Source of the DNA: Rhypophila decipiens
Taxonomy: Eukaryota > Ascomycota > Sordariomycetes > Sordariales > Naviculisporaceae
Length of the DNA stretch: 64,000 nt
NCBI GenBank assembly: GCA_033297075.1
Contig: MU858054.1
Coordinates: 62,001 to 126,000 of the forward strand
Direction of reading: 5' to 3'
Part shown: positions 10,563 to 21,995 of the stretch, piece after piece
How the letters are laid out: each line of letters begins with the position of its first letter
Numbering within the stretch: the stretch's first letter is position 1
Notes under the pieces: generated by a model
Told to the model about the DNA's origin: nothing
The model's input: the letters and a program-made list of their open reading frames with translations, nothing else
The model's database searches: none
Program-made: the position numbers and the translations under genes

Positions 10563-11773
10563 TTGGGAGCGAACGACGCATCTTGGTTTCGGGTTTGCTG
10601 CGGCGGTCTCATTTCTCCTCTCCTCTGTCGATCTGATCACAGAATCTTGTGCTATTTATCACGTCAAATTCCTTCCACGACAAGCAGCAATATGCCGTTA
10701 TAGGGATTACAGAGCCAAATCCTTTCTCTTCTCACGCTTGACATTACATACAGGGTTCTTATACAATGAAATAGATTGGGGCAATTTTTGGGAGGCCCAG
10801 TTGCAAGGCAAGGGTATGGTATACCAGCAGGGTGGACAGGGGTTGTCTTTTTGGGGGATGAAAGAAAAAGGGGTAAGAGGTCTGAGAGAGGAAACAAAAC
10901 AAAAAAAGAGATAATGCAAAAACATCCATGTTGAGTGGATTCGGTGTTGGTGGGAAAATGGGCAACCGCATTTACAGAGAGCAGGCAGGCAACGGCAAAG
11001 GCATTGAGTTCTTTTTTTTTTTGGGAAGTTGGTGCGTTTGTTCGGGGGTTTTTCTTGATAGGTACAGTTCTTCTACATACATTAAACACACCTACTTGCT
11101 CTATATCTGGAATCTAGCTATACTCTCTGCCCTATATCGGTCTATTACATAGATTCCCTACGTAGGTACTTATTATCTGCCTTGTCTTACTACCCAAACT
11201 CAAAAGGTTCATATTCTGCAACTTGCCTCTTTCTGATTATGCTGCTGTTCGGGTCTGGTACGGGTACCCTGTCGTCCATACTTGATGGTGCCTAGGATAA
11301 TCCGAAGCTGCCATGGATCGTTTGACCTTTTTCTACAAGTAGATTCTTATTGCTTCTTTTTCTCAAGAAACGCGGGCAGGCTCATATCCATCAACAAATT
11401 CGTATTAGATCTAACTTAAGATATAGACCGGCAAACCCTCTACGTAATTAAGTAGTCTAGAACCCAGGTCTGTTTCCCGTCTGAATACGTACGCCGAACT
11501 TGTCCAAAGATAACGACAAGATGGAAGAAGAAAACCCATTAACAACGCCATGCCATGCCATGCAAAAGACAACCCAGTGTGCCCAATAAGAACCCCGCGC
11601 TGTCTATCGCTTCGCTATGATGCGGCCCATTTCCCAAATGCCAACCCAAAAGAAAAAAGAGACCTCCGTTTGCTATGCACGTAAATCATTCATTACCATT
11701 CGTTTTCCTCGTTTCTTCTCGTCCCAGGGCATCCTTGCGGACAGGATGTATAAGGGTCCAGGCTGCTATAGAA
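10563..11773. other. Convergent 3' region of TOP1 and CRH gene
   Basis: About 1.2 kb between two stop codons on opposite strands. It is AT-richer than the flanking coding DNA and has poly-A and poly-T runs (for example a T run at about 11013). No gene, tRNA or repeat was recognised. It should carry both 3' UTRs. Confidence 0.6.
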
Positions 11774-13190
11774 TTACAGCAAGACATATCCGAGGAGAAG
11801 AGATGTAAAAGCCAGGAGCATCGACGGTGCTCGCAGCGCAGATCCCGCGACGTTATCGCTTGCTGGCGCTTGTGGAACAGCCGTCGGAGAGCCTGCTGCC
11901 GAGGTGATTGTGGTGAATCCGTCGCCATTATTGGAGACACCACCGCCCGGCGATTGCTGTGAGGAGCCCGAGGATGAAGTAGGGATGGGGAGGTTCTGTT
12001 GGAAAAGGCGAGGTTAGAGTGTGTTTAGAGAAATGAAGGTTGTGTTCGAACATACTTACGATACTCGAGCTGCCGGCTGGGACAATCTTGCCGCTCGGTG
12101 TCATGACCCAGCCATCCGGGATGGTGCTCTGAGGGGGTGCGTCGGTGCCAGTTGGTACCCACGGATATCCAGTCTGTGTTCTGGTGCCACCCGGTCCAAT
12201 TCCTCCAGCAGGAATAGTGGGCGAGTTTGATGTGGGCGCGGGTGCGGTAGCGGTCAAGGTCAAGGTGTTGACGTTACCCTTGTTTCCATTAATCTCGCCA
12301 CCCTCGGATTTGATCGACTGCCACGTGCCTGACATGTCACCATAGACATATTGTTTTCCAGTCGAGTAATCGCTGACCACGGCCGACTTGACATGCATGG
12401 AGAAGGGGCCCTTGGAGAAGTCAGTAGGTCCACCGGCCCACTCGACAGTTCCGGGCGCGTTCATCGAGGGGTCGCCGCCAGCCCAGGCACCGAATTTGAC
12501 CTGCATTGGCGTTTGTGGATACTGTGAACCGGCCTCGCTGGTAGTGGTTGTTCTCACGACTGTCTCTCCGACGGACCAGATGATGCGCTCCGGAGTCCAG
12601 TCAATCGTGTACTTGACCCACTCGGCCTGGTTGTTGGGCGCAGGGTTGAACTGTCCGCGATTATAGGAACCGGTTTGTCCCTTGCCAAAGTAGTTTGTCT
12701 GGACCTGGTTAGAGTCGGGGCCGATCCACTCCATGTCAATCTCATCGAGGCAGTCGGATTGAAGCACGAGGGAGCTGACGATGCCGGCTCCGGGGGCGGC
12801 CTTCATGGTAACCTCGACACGGCCAAACATGATGTAGAAGACGCTCGTGAGCTGGGGTGCCTGTCCCGAACCAGCAACTGTGAAACTGACGCCATCGGAT
12901 CCGTACGAGGGTGTACCACCGCTGGCTACGAACGAATTGACCTCTCCTTGGCTGAAATCGACATCAATGGTCATGCCCAATGCAGTGTTGGGTTCGCAAG
13001 CTAGCGACGTGGTGTTAGCGGCTGTGACTTATGGGGAGAGTACGAGCACGAGTGTACTCTGTATCTCATGGCAACTTGACTTACAGGTTTTTGTCGGATC
13101 GCAGTGTGTCCATGTCTGGGCTGAAGCAGCGCTGCTGAGCAGTGCAATTCCTGCTGCCAGTGCAGCGCGGTATCTTGTTGGGGACACCAT
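11774..13190 (-). CDS. GPI-anchored cell-wall glucanosyltransferase, CRH family (GH16)
   Basis: Three exons on the minus strand: 13190-13085, 13000-12060 and 11995-11774, 1,269 nt in all (422 aa). A signal peptide (about residues 1-24, ending SSAASA) is followed by the Cys-containing start HCDPTKTSCEPN. The GH16 catalytic signature DEIDME lies at about residues 121-126; Glu122 is the expected nucleophile and Glu126 the acid/base. EWAGGPTDFSKGPFSM and the Trp-rich strand typical of Crh/Utr2 follow. A Ser/Pro/Gly-rich stalk leads to a small-residue cleavage site (around PASDNVAGS) and a hydrophobic tail ending LLLGYVLL, that is, a GPI signal. CRH proteins join chitin to beta-glucan at the wall. 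I did not see a chitin-binding CBM18 domain, so this resembles the shorter CRH1/CRH2-like members. Confidence 0.93.
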
Positions 13191-13819
13191 GGTCCTTGTG
13201 TCGTTGTTTAGTCGTTTAGTTGCTGAGAGATAGGGAAGCGAACGAGAAGGAGCAATAGTCAAGTCAAGGGGTAGGGAGTAAGGAGGTTCGTGAGGCGAGT
13301 CTGTTTGTAAGGACAAAGCAAGCAGAAGGTGGGACTGTCGTTTTATGACACGCCGAGCTCGAAACAATTGATCATCCAGTCACTCACGCGGGGAGGAATT
13401 GCCCGAGACAGGTGAGCAATCTACAATGCGATTGAAGAAGTTGTGAATCACGGATGAAAAGAGTCTCGGGAATTTGTTTTGCATGGCTCTGCATGTCACC
13501 AGAGCTTTATGGGATAAATGCGACGAGGAATGGATCCAGGAAACAACCAGCCTCCCATTATCGTCGTCATCAATGGCAGGTGGAGCAAAATGATAAGTTC
13601 AATTTTAATGGGATCGAGACCCAAACAAGGGTCTCATTTGCATGGAAGCCGCGATGTTGGACCTGCATGGTGGACTGATTGTTCCTGCCGCTTGTGTTTG
13701 TCAATCAAGAGGTTGGGAAGGCCAAAATATCGTGGTTGGGCTGTTTGGCGCGTTAACCTGATTGGTCACCGGCACTGGGGTCGTTGCCAACCTGCGACCT
13801 GCCAAGACCTCTCTGGTTT
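13191..13819. other. Upstream region of the CRH gene
   Basis: No gene seen. It should contain the CRH promoter and 5' UTR (transcribed leftward) and ends at the target-site duplication of the 357-bp MITE. The MITE therefore sits about 630 bp upstream of the CRH start codon. Confidence 0.5.
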
Positions 13820-13821
13820 TA

Positions 13822-14178
13822 CAGTCAACCCTGCACATAACGATCCTTTCCATACCGATATTCTCGTCAGTACGATCAAAATCCCTAAACCCATCGTTAT
13901 TTGTATAGTAAATTGAACTAACCTGGCTATTCCGATTACCGATCAGAATTTGGCTTAGTAATATATATAAATCGTTATGACCAGGGAGGTATTTTCCTGT
14001 AATTTACCGTATAAAGTGTGAAATTTCAGGGGTATTACCACTTTTAGCGTACTAGTTGGTAATTTTACCACTTTTTAGGTGGTTACCGTACTGGGGACCA
14101 ACCCTTTACATACCGATAACCTGGGCATACCGATCAAAAATCCCGGACGGAGCTGATCGTTATGTGCAGGGTTGACTG
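13822..14178. mobile_element. 357-bp MITE with perfect 24-bp TIRs and TA target duplication
   Basis: The ends are CAGTCAACCCTGCACATAAC-GATC (13822-13845) and its exact reverse complement (14155-14178), 24 of 24 bases. Each end is flanked by TA (13820-13821 and 14179-14180). TA target duplication and a CAGT start point to the Tc1/mariner-pogo group. Inside the TIRs, imperfect subterminal copies of ATACCGAT occur on both sides. The interior is AT-rich and has no transposase frame, so it is a non-autonomous element needing a transposase from elsewhere. Which family supplies it cannot be told from this window. Confidence 0.9.
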
Positions 14179-14180
14179 TA

Positions 14181-15371
14181 GTGGGGCTGAGCACCAGTGG
14201 CTCATTCGGCGTGGCTGCCCCTGCCCAGCTGCCCGGCTTCGGATTTCGTCATACCCGACCCCAGCAAACCAACCCCCTTTCTTCACCTCTGGTTGCCCTG
14301 TGGACTTGCCAAAACCGGCACAAAATCTACAAAACAAGAAGCTACGATGATGTCAAAGGAGCTTTTCTGCTCTGTAGAGTACAGTGAGTAGGGGCCTTCT
14401 CTGGCAACCAAGATCTTCATGTTGTTCCAAGATACCTACCGAATCTTGGCCGATTTGGATACCAAGGTTTGTCATGCCATTGTTTACGTTCAACTTGACT
14501 TTTCATATATCTATTCTCGTTTACTCTGTCGTCCTGAGGCTCATGGAAGATTCATTGATCTAGAAGGGGCTATGCCAACCGGATAAGCTTGTCTTATCCG
14601 TAAATGTGTGTTCGGGTCGTCGGGCATTCAGTACCGTAAGGACCGTTCTCCGTTTTTCGGATTTGCGGAAGGCAGCCCATCTTTCTTGTTCTTATGGAGT
14701 CAATTCAAATTTCCTTTTTGTTTGTTAGTCATCTGCTGGGATCCAATTCATTCTCCAAGAAGACCAAACCTCAACGGCAGCGGCAGCGAGGTGTTTCTGT
14801 GGTTCCTTCGTGCGGGCTTCCTTCGTGCCTCCCCTCCAGATTCTCCAGGTATGATTCAAGTGGCAAGTGTTCTTTCCTCCTACCTTGACCGGTGTCGGTG
14901 GATATTCTGATCCGCACTTACTTTTAATAGTGCCTTCCGGAATCCGAGCAGCGGTGCAATAGCGGTGAGCATGTTTCATCGCTTTCCTCGGTCTTCTGCC
15001 CGACCCATTGAAGGAACTCAAGAATTTTGTCGACCTCAACATTGCAAGTGCAGTCACATCATCGTGCATGTGCTTTCCAGACCAAATATCGAGATTCGTA
15101 AGCATTCCCAATGCGCTTTACCTGTGCTAACTGAAGATTCCCATCCTGCTTCAGGGGGGCAAGAACAGTCTATGGCCGCTGAGTCTGATCCTCAGCCGGC
15201 GAACGTATGTGTATATGGGGGCATTTTATGAGCCCAAAACGTATTTCCCATCTCGTGTGTCACCTTTCCAGTGTTCCAACAAAAAGCAAACTGCCCATCA
15301 TGGAGACCGACGACAGCCCGGACAAAAGGTCGAAAACCCGGTGGCTTCACTCTCGTTGGTTGCCGAATAAC
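14181..15371. other. Intergenic, no gene recognised
   Basis: Several 60-130-codon frames overlap on both strands but none shows a recognisable family, a coherent exon set or good codon bias. A well-formed GTAAGT donor occurs on the minus strand near 14927, so an unrecognised minus-strand exon cannot be excluded. Confidence 0.4.
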
Positions 15372-16007
15372 TCAACGCAGAAGCGCGCCCTTCTCCATCT
15401 CTCCAGGGCCAGTTTCGGCGCTCCGTTTCCACTCTCGGTATAGGCTATGGCCGGCGATGCTGATTGCCATAGCTAAACACATAGCCCACGGAAGATATCC
15501 CAACAATATCATGTTTGCGCTTGCTTTTGTCTCGTGGCCCACTATCACAACAATGCCGAGCAGAACGACGTAGACCAAAAACTGGAGGGGATCTTTGTCC
15601 TGTCGTCGATGGACGAATGAAGAGACGCAGCAGCCGAAGAGCAAGCAGGAGAGGAGCATCAAGGACGGCGATGGACTGAGGAGGCCAATGTCGACATGGC
15701 TACATGCGGCGGCGGTATCTTGTTCGTTGACCTGAAGTTGTTTGGTCAGCTTGTAACATGTCCGCTCGTTCGGACCAGGACGAACACGAACGTTGCCGCA
15801 TTCCTGTACTTGTGCTGATTCACTCTCGACCATAAATCGCCAAGTTACACCACCACAAATTGTCCCTAGTCCGATCTCAGTCGTCTCGGAGAGCCAGCCC
15901 CAGAGAGTCCTTGTGCTGGATCGCCATTGTCGCTCTCCTACTTTTCCCCCACAGTGAGCGCAGCATGTCATAGGACGCATTGGAAAGAGTCGAGAATGGA
16001 GAAGCAA
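15372..16007 (-). CDS. Hypothetical small membrane protein (uncertain model)
   Basis: A 211-codon frame on the minus strand, not recognised. The C-terminal half is strongly hydrophobic. Three stretches could be membrane helices: around LMLLSCLLFGCCVSSFV, FLVYVVLLGIVVIVG and LGYLPWAMCLAMAISIAG. A short basic tail follows. Such an ordered helix-loop-helix pattern is unlikely by chance. The N-terminal half looks less protein-like. It includes a possible 78-nt stop-free intron: donor GTACAG after ...SESAQ, branch-like GCTGAC, acceptor TTCAG before VNEQDTAAACSHVD. Splicing it would leave 185 aa. The start codon is uncertain. It is divergent from the membrane-protein gene at 17063. Confidence 0.4.
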   Translation of the reverse strand: MLLHSRLFPMRPMTCCAHCGGKVGERQWRSSTRTLWGWLSETTEIGLGTICGGVTWRFMVESESAQVQECGNVRVRPGPNERTCYKLTKQLQVNEQDTAAACSHVDIGLLSPSPSLMLLSCLLFGCCVSSFVHRRQDKDPLQFLVYVVLLGIVVIVGHETKASANMILLGYLPWAMCLAMAISIAGHSLYREWKRSAETGPGEMEKGALLR

Positions 16008-17062
16008 ATATCACCCGCGAATGCCGCAGGGAATGTAAGGAGTTGACGAGGTCGCGATGTCCATTGTCAATCCAAAGAGCATGATGAGCGGAACCAAGGC
16101 AGAGACAGGTCTAAATACCCGAGGACAAACACACCACCGTGGCATGTGGTGCTGTGCACTTTTCCAGCCATGCTTGTTAGAGACCTATTATCACTTCTCA
16201 CCTTGATTGCCTTCTGGCGGCATCAAACAATGCGGCAACCCCACGGACAGCCTCACGCACATCGAATGCTCGGGATGCAAAGGTCAGTCTGGATCCCGAC
16301 CAGGCTGGGGCTGGGAGCCACCCAAAGGGCAAATATAGGCCAATATCTATGCGTTGATACCCAAGGCAAACCTTTGGGAGTGGTCAAGGCTCCTTTGAGT
16401 GAGATGGCTAACATCAGGGCTGACGACGCTCACCGAGTCTCTGGGCCAATGGACCATGGGTGGGGGCCGGAAACCATCCCCAGGGCGAACCACTGCGGCC
16501 CATGGCGAACCACCATCAGTCTGCCATGTCCGGCATCGTGCATGAGCGGCCTCTGAAAGTCTAGTCACCTCCTCACCTTCCCCAAGGGTCGCCTCAAAGC
16601 TCGAGTCACTTGCATGAGCCGCCACAATCGTGTATAGGATACTCTATAGAGAGCTTTCCAGCCACTGGCCGCCGCCTACCGTAGACTTCCCCCAGGTACC
16701 TCCAAAGTACCATTGCCAAAAAATCTCCCTTGCTCGCCCAGATGCCGGAATGGCAGCTTCTTGTCTTCTAGACGCCATTGCTCGGTTTACCTTTTCTTCG
16801 TGAAGTCCCAGGTCTTCGCACATTTGTCTTTCTCCTCCCCACAACTTTACCTTCAAACCAAGACGGAAACAAAAACGCGATTTGTTATTTAACGTCTACG
16901 AAATCCCAAAGTTGATGGACGCTCACCTTTTCGCCACTCTTTCCACCGTTGCTATACCTTCTGTGGCCGCTTGACCGGGGCATTGAGCCAAGGTAAAATA
17001 CGGATTGCTTCGATACGAAACATTGCACAACCAAGAACTCTGCACCCCTCCATTTGGCCATC
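16008..17062. other. Divergent intergenic region
   Basis: About 1 kb between the two putative divergent membrane-protein genes. A 136-codon plus-strand frame inside it (16146-16556) has no recognisable features. Nothing else was seen. Confidence 0.4.
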
Positions 17063-17965
17063 ATGGATAGCATGCGACAGTCTGTCGACTCCCGGCGACA
17101 ACCCGAACCATGGGTTAGCAGGTTTTGCCGCATCACCAAGATCCTTAGCTGTGGATGTATGATTGCCACAGCAGTTCTGTTTCCTCTCGCGTCATCCTAC
17201 GCGGGAGGCCTTTGGTTTGGAGCCGTGTAAGACAAACCTCCTCCAGTCTTGTTTTGGTAGGACGCCAGACTAATCGCAACCCCAGTACCCTCGCCATCTT
17301 CATCATTACCGCCTTAGTTTTCCACAGTTTACACATCGAGCCATTTATAAGGTAAATGGTGGCCCTTGGAGAGTCGGCCGTCTACGGGTTCGTCGTTGAC
17401 TCTTTCTAGATTTGGTCCTTACACGGCCCCTCCTGCGCTACTTTTGCTGCTTCTCGCCGTTCTTCCTGCTGGACCCTCAAGGAAGGACCTCATTCCCTGG
17501 CTTCCGCTGTTTATTGTCTCGTGCAGTCTCGGGACCGTCGCCGTTGACAAAGCATCCAAGCACCTACGTCTCCGACGAGGGAGTGAGCTCATGGCCGACG
17601 ACTTCTCGGGTGTGGCCATTGACAGCTGGAGTGAAAATTCTTTCCGTACGGTCTCTGACCGACAAGGTCGTCGAACCCCATCCCAGTCGAATCGTCTTCA
17701 TCCACTCTATTTCGGCCGCTTTGGACCATCGTCCCAATATTCTTACCAGGCCAGGTCAGAGTCAGACATTACTCTTGGTGGTGTGATTGGCCAACCCAGG
17801 CCTAGTTGGGATGCCCAGACCCAAGGATATTTTGAAACTGAAGCCACCTTGGATCCAGCTGGACATGCCCAATCCGGGATGACGAGAGACATGGAGCCCG
17901 AGGAGGACTCAACCTCTGAGACCCATTCCGACCGGTCAGATCATCCTCTTCTTGGAGATCAATGA
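17063..17965 (+). CDS. Hypothetical membrane protein, three exons
   Basis: I assembled this from splice signals: exons 17063-17226, 17286-17351 and 17410-17965, 786 nt in all (261 aa). Intron 1 (59 nt) has donor GTAAGA, branch GACTAAT and acceptor CCCCAG. Intron 2 (58 nt) has donor GTAAAT, branch-like GTTGAC and acceptor TTCTAG. Both keep the frame, and the hydrophobic segments fall in order: about residues 31-54, 56-70, 82-94 and 98-116. That suggests an N-terminal domain of three to four membrane helices. The remaining 140 or so residues are hydrophilic, Ser/Asp/Gln-rich and acidic at the end (MEPEEDSTSETHSDRSDHPL), probably a cytosolic tail. I do not recognise the family. No signal peptide is obvious because the N-terminus (MDSMRQSVDSRRQPEPW) is polar. 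Confidence 0.6.
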
Positions 17966-19853
17966 GTAAAGGATACTCGACGTGATGTCTATTTTCCGTT
18001 TGGCCAGAAGAGGATCACAAACGGGCATCACCGCCCCACAGAGACCTGAGCATTTTCTATAACTTCCTTCTATTGCCACGTCTCTAGGACTTCTTGCTCC
18101 CAAGATGCTTTTGCTTTCCATGCTCGCTGGCTGGCAGTGTCCGCCATGGACAAGATGTTCCTGCCGTCGTTCGTGGCAGTACCAATGAACATTATGAGTT
18201 TCGGCAATCCAAGCTAGCCACATCTTTATTGCCAAATGAGTCAGAGTCTTGATAGCTCCGGGTGATTGGCGCCGCCTCTACCCAGGGAACTGGATGCTAG
18301 CCTTATGGGAAAACACTCCGAGACACGCCGTATCGACCACACTTACTGGACCGCCGACAATCCCATCTTTACCTCTTTTCCTTGCTTATACCTGTTTCAA
18401 AACCCATAGAGGCCCAGATGGACCCTCCAAGAACTGGATGGTTTGTCTGGGCTATAGAGAGCGCCCGGTAAAACATACTCATGGAGGCAACTCCAAGTCG
18501 GGCGCTCAGCAGGGCAGGCGATTTCTTTCTGCATTGTTTAATGGCGTTGGGGCTGGCATTTCGTTCGTATTTTTCACATAATTACGTTTTGGTTGCTGGG
18601 AGGGGGGACTGGGTGTGGAACTGAGGTAGGCAGGTCACTAACATGGAAATCGATGATCCAAGGCAACTTTTGTTCATGTCGTCCCCTTTTTCCACTCATT
18701 CGCAGGGTCAGTTGGCTGGGCGATCTCGACATATCGATTTTGGATTACAAGTTTCTCAGCTTGGGTTGTATCTTTCCGTATATATAATCTCGTTATACTG
18801 GCCTATCTTCTCTTCATTGCAGCATTCCAAGGCAAATAGTCAAGTTTGGTATACCTAGTTGAAGAAGGCTGCTAGGCATGTCAGTGACTCTGTTGATGCG
18901 TTTTTGTTATCGAGACAACGCATTTACTTATCTTGTAAATTGTCTATTTTAAAATTTATCAAGGGCTGTCGCGGGCGAGCAAGGCCTGGTCAGCCAATGC
19001 AGGTTAATAAGCTTTGAAATACTGTACTAGACATCAAACCATAGCGCACGGAGCAGTTGAAGTTATGGTACGTACAAAAGTATCTTCTCCATCAACGGCG
19101 TCAACCACGATAGGAAGGTGAGGTTCAAACCTGCTGACGACAGTGGGTTCCCCAACCAAAACTTCCGCCATCTTGTGATAGCTCACACGCTAGCACAATG
19201 CTAACGAGCAACAAGTGTCATTGTGTCAATCTTTACGTACAATTTCAGGGGATTATATGAATCACGAGGCCATGAGACAAAGCGTAACCGGTGGATTCAT
19301 CTGTCACTTACACCGGTTTGGTCTTGACCGCTGGGTAACGCCGGTTACAGCCGGGTCTTACAAGTGATCGCGGGCCGTAACCTCCCCCCTCCCTCCCCAC
19401 TTCATCCTCCTGCCGTCCGTACCCGGCCCGTGCCGGGGTGCGCAGAGGTACCGCAGGGGAGGAGGTCGTTATCATGAGAGAAACACTGGGACCTACCTAC
19501 GGTATCCGGACATCGGAGGGTAAGGTAGCCGCGCCCCCTGACCTATTATCTAAATTATTCTCACCTTTTTCCACATCTTCTGACAAGTTACACCATATCG
19601 GAGCATCTCTCCCGTGCATTGGGGTCTCGAGCCATTTACATCACGGCTCACGGCTTCCTATATACCCTATCCCACCTTAACCTCCTCGCCGTCTATATCC
19701 ATAGCCCAGTACATGTACAGTACAGCTCACTTACACCAGACCGCGCCAAGCCCACCATCAACCATCCTCCCCCTGATTTGACATCTACACTCTCGATTGA
19801 CACAACAAACCTCATCTTCATCAAGAAACCCAAATCAAGAAACAAACAAAACA
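17966..19853. other. Long 5' region of the aminotransferase gene
   Basis: About 1.9 kb without a supported gene. Around 18900-18960 it is AT-rich. Around 19280-19345 there are several ACCGG-containing stretches forming weak local hairpins (for example ACCGGTGGATTC and CACCGGTTTGG). The last 300 bp should carry the aminotransferase promoter and 5' UTR. Confidence 0.5.
19659..19664 (+). promoter_or_regulatory. TATA-like element upstream of the aminotransferase
   Basis: TATATA about 190 bp upstream of the ATG at 19854, at a plausible distance for a fungal core promoter. It is a short motif, so confidence is modest. Confidence 0.35.
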
Positions 19854-21995
19854 ATGCGGCGAGCCGTCCTGATATCAACCAGACATGGGCACACCCCAGC
19901 CCTGACAAGGACGGGCTGCCAGTCCTCATGGACATCCTCCTCCTTGCTCTCCCCTTCTGGTCAAGGACAAGGACAACAGCAACAGCGACTACTGCACTCC
20001 AAATCAAGAGACTGCCAAGAAGCAGCCGCCGTGGGCACGAGAGCCAAACTTCCCGAGAATGAGGAGGCCATCCCGGAATCGAGGAAGGGTATCACCATCG
20101 CGGATATCCTTGAGAGGAGGGCCAAAGCCGGTAAGCTGGTGGCAATGACGGCTGCTGCTGCTGATAGTGATATGTTTAAGGCTTCTGTGAGTTTGTCCTG
20201 CTTTTATTCGTTCTTTATATCTTGGTTGGTTTGGTATGGGGATGTACCATGAAGGACTGGAACCAGTCTGGACGGCCATGTGAGATATCGGGAACATGTC
20301 CTTGTGGTTCTTATGACCATCACATACTAACATAAGCTGTGCCGTACGTAGCAAGTAGGAAAACCCATGGCAAAGAGATGGGATAGTAAGTCACCAATGC
20401 CCCTTTACCCACTCCAACCAGTATTTCTAATAAGAAAAACCACAAAAAACAACAGACCATCTCAGTGCAGAAGCAAGAATCAGAGAACCTTGCGTCCTCA
20501 AAAAAGCCGCCAAGAACCTCAAAAAGCCCGGAATCATCTCTCTAGGCGGTGGTCTCCCCTGCCCCGAATACTTTCCCTTCGAATCAATCACCATGAAAGT
20601 CCCCACAGCACCCAACTTCTCAGAAGCAGCCACGCGTACGTCGGGGAAAGAGATCACAATAGGTAAATACGACGTCTCCCAGTCGGCTAGCCAGAAAGAC
20701 GGCCCAGTCTATGACCTCTCCATAGCCCTCAACTACGGCCAAGCCCACGGTTCAGCCCAAGTCATGCGCTTCGTGACAGAGCACACCGAACTGGTCAGCA
20801 ACCCGCCCTACGCAGACTGGCAATCCTGCCTGACGGTGGGCAGCACGGCGGCGCTGGAGCAAGCGCTGCGTATGCTGTGCGACAGGCAGAGAGGGGATTC
20901 CATCTTGACAGAGGAGTATAGCTTCTCGACGGCATTAGAGACGGCCATGCCTCTGGGCGCCAAGGTGTTCGGCGTGAAGATGGACGAGCAAGGCCTCTTA
21001 CCGGAGAGTATGGACGAGATGCTCAGCAACTGGGATAGCACCCAACGAGGAGGGGCGAGAAAGCCGCATGTTCTGTATACCGTTCCCTCTGGCCAGAACC
21101 CAACGGGCGCGACACAAGGCGAGCAGAGGCGAAGGGATATCTACGCCGTTTGTCAGAAGCATGACCTCTACATTATCGAGGACGAGCCGTATTACTATCT
21201 GCAGATGCATGATTATGCCGCCGCCACGAAACCTGCCACAATCGACAACTTCCTGGACAATCTGATCCCGACCCTCCTAAGCATGGACGTCGACGGCCGC
21301 GTGATGCGAATGGACTCCTTCTCCAAAGTAGTCGTCCCGGGCTCGAGACTAGGCTGGATCACTGCCTCGGCCCAGATCATCGAGCGGTACATCCGGCACG
21401 CAGAGGTGTGCAACCAAGGACCCAGCGGCTTCTCGCAGGTGATATTGCACAAGCTCCTCGACGAGGAATGGGGCCACGAGGGATACCTCGCATGGCTGAT
21501 GAACCTAAGTGGCGAGTATACCAAGCGACGAGACGTGATGATGGATGCTTGCGACAAGTTCTTGCCAAAGCAAATCGTCAGCTGGAGTGTACCCAAGGCT
21601 GGCATGTTTGTGAGTTGTTGTTATCCCATCCCCTTTTCCTCACTCTCTCCCAGAAGAAGAATCTCTCCAAAACTAACAACATACCTACATAAAAGCACTG
21701 GATCAAGGTGGCATATCCCCTCCACCCAGACGCCTCTTCAAAATCTCTCCTCCAAGTCGAAGAAGAAATCTTCAACCTCTGCATCGAAAAAGGCGTCCTG
21801 ATAGCCCGCGGCTCTTGGTTCCGCGCCGAACAACACAACAAAATCTCTCCTTCTTCTTCCGTGCCCGCTGCCACCACCCCACAAGAGCAAACAGACATGT
21901 TCTTCCGAGCTACCTTTGCGGCCGCAACACCAGAGAACATGACCGAGGCTATCAGGCGCTTTGGGGAGGCGATCAAGGAGAGTTATGGGCTATAA
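19854..21995 (+). CDS. Aromatic aminotransferase, ARO8/kynurenine-type (fold type I PLP enzyme)
   Basis: Four exons: 19854-20186, 20352-20385 (only 34 nt), 20456-21609 and 21696-21995, 1,821 nt in all (606 aa). Branch points such as CATACTAAC support the introns. The family start (LSAEARIREP...PGIISLGGGLPCPEYFPFES) begins at about residue 125. The cofactor pocket includes YTVPSGQNPTGAT (about 330), IIEDEPYYYLQ (about 363, with the PLP-contacting Asp and Tyr), and the Schiff-base Lys at about 413 in DSFSKVVVPGSRLGW. ARO8-type enzymes exchange the amino group between Phe/Tyr/Trp (or 2-aminoadipate) and 2-oxo acids. About 120 residues precede the conserved domain. They start with a basic, Ser/Thr-rich stretch (MRRAVLISTRHG) that looks like a mitochondrial presequence, so this copy may be mitochondrial. 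It is convergent with the P450 gene. Confidence 0.93.

Noticed and set aside
16146..16556. 136-codon plus-strand frame
   Set aside because: Low-complexity His/Pro/Gln composition, no domain, no plausible splicing partners.
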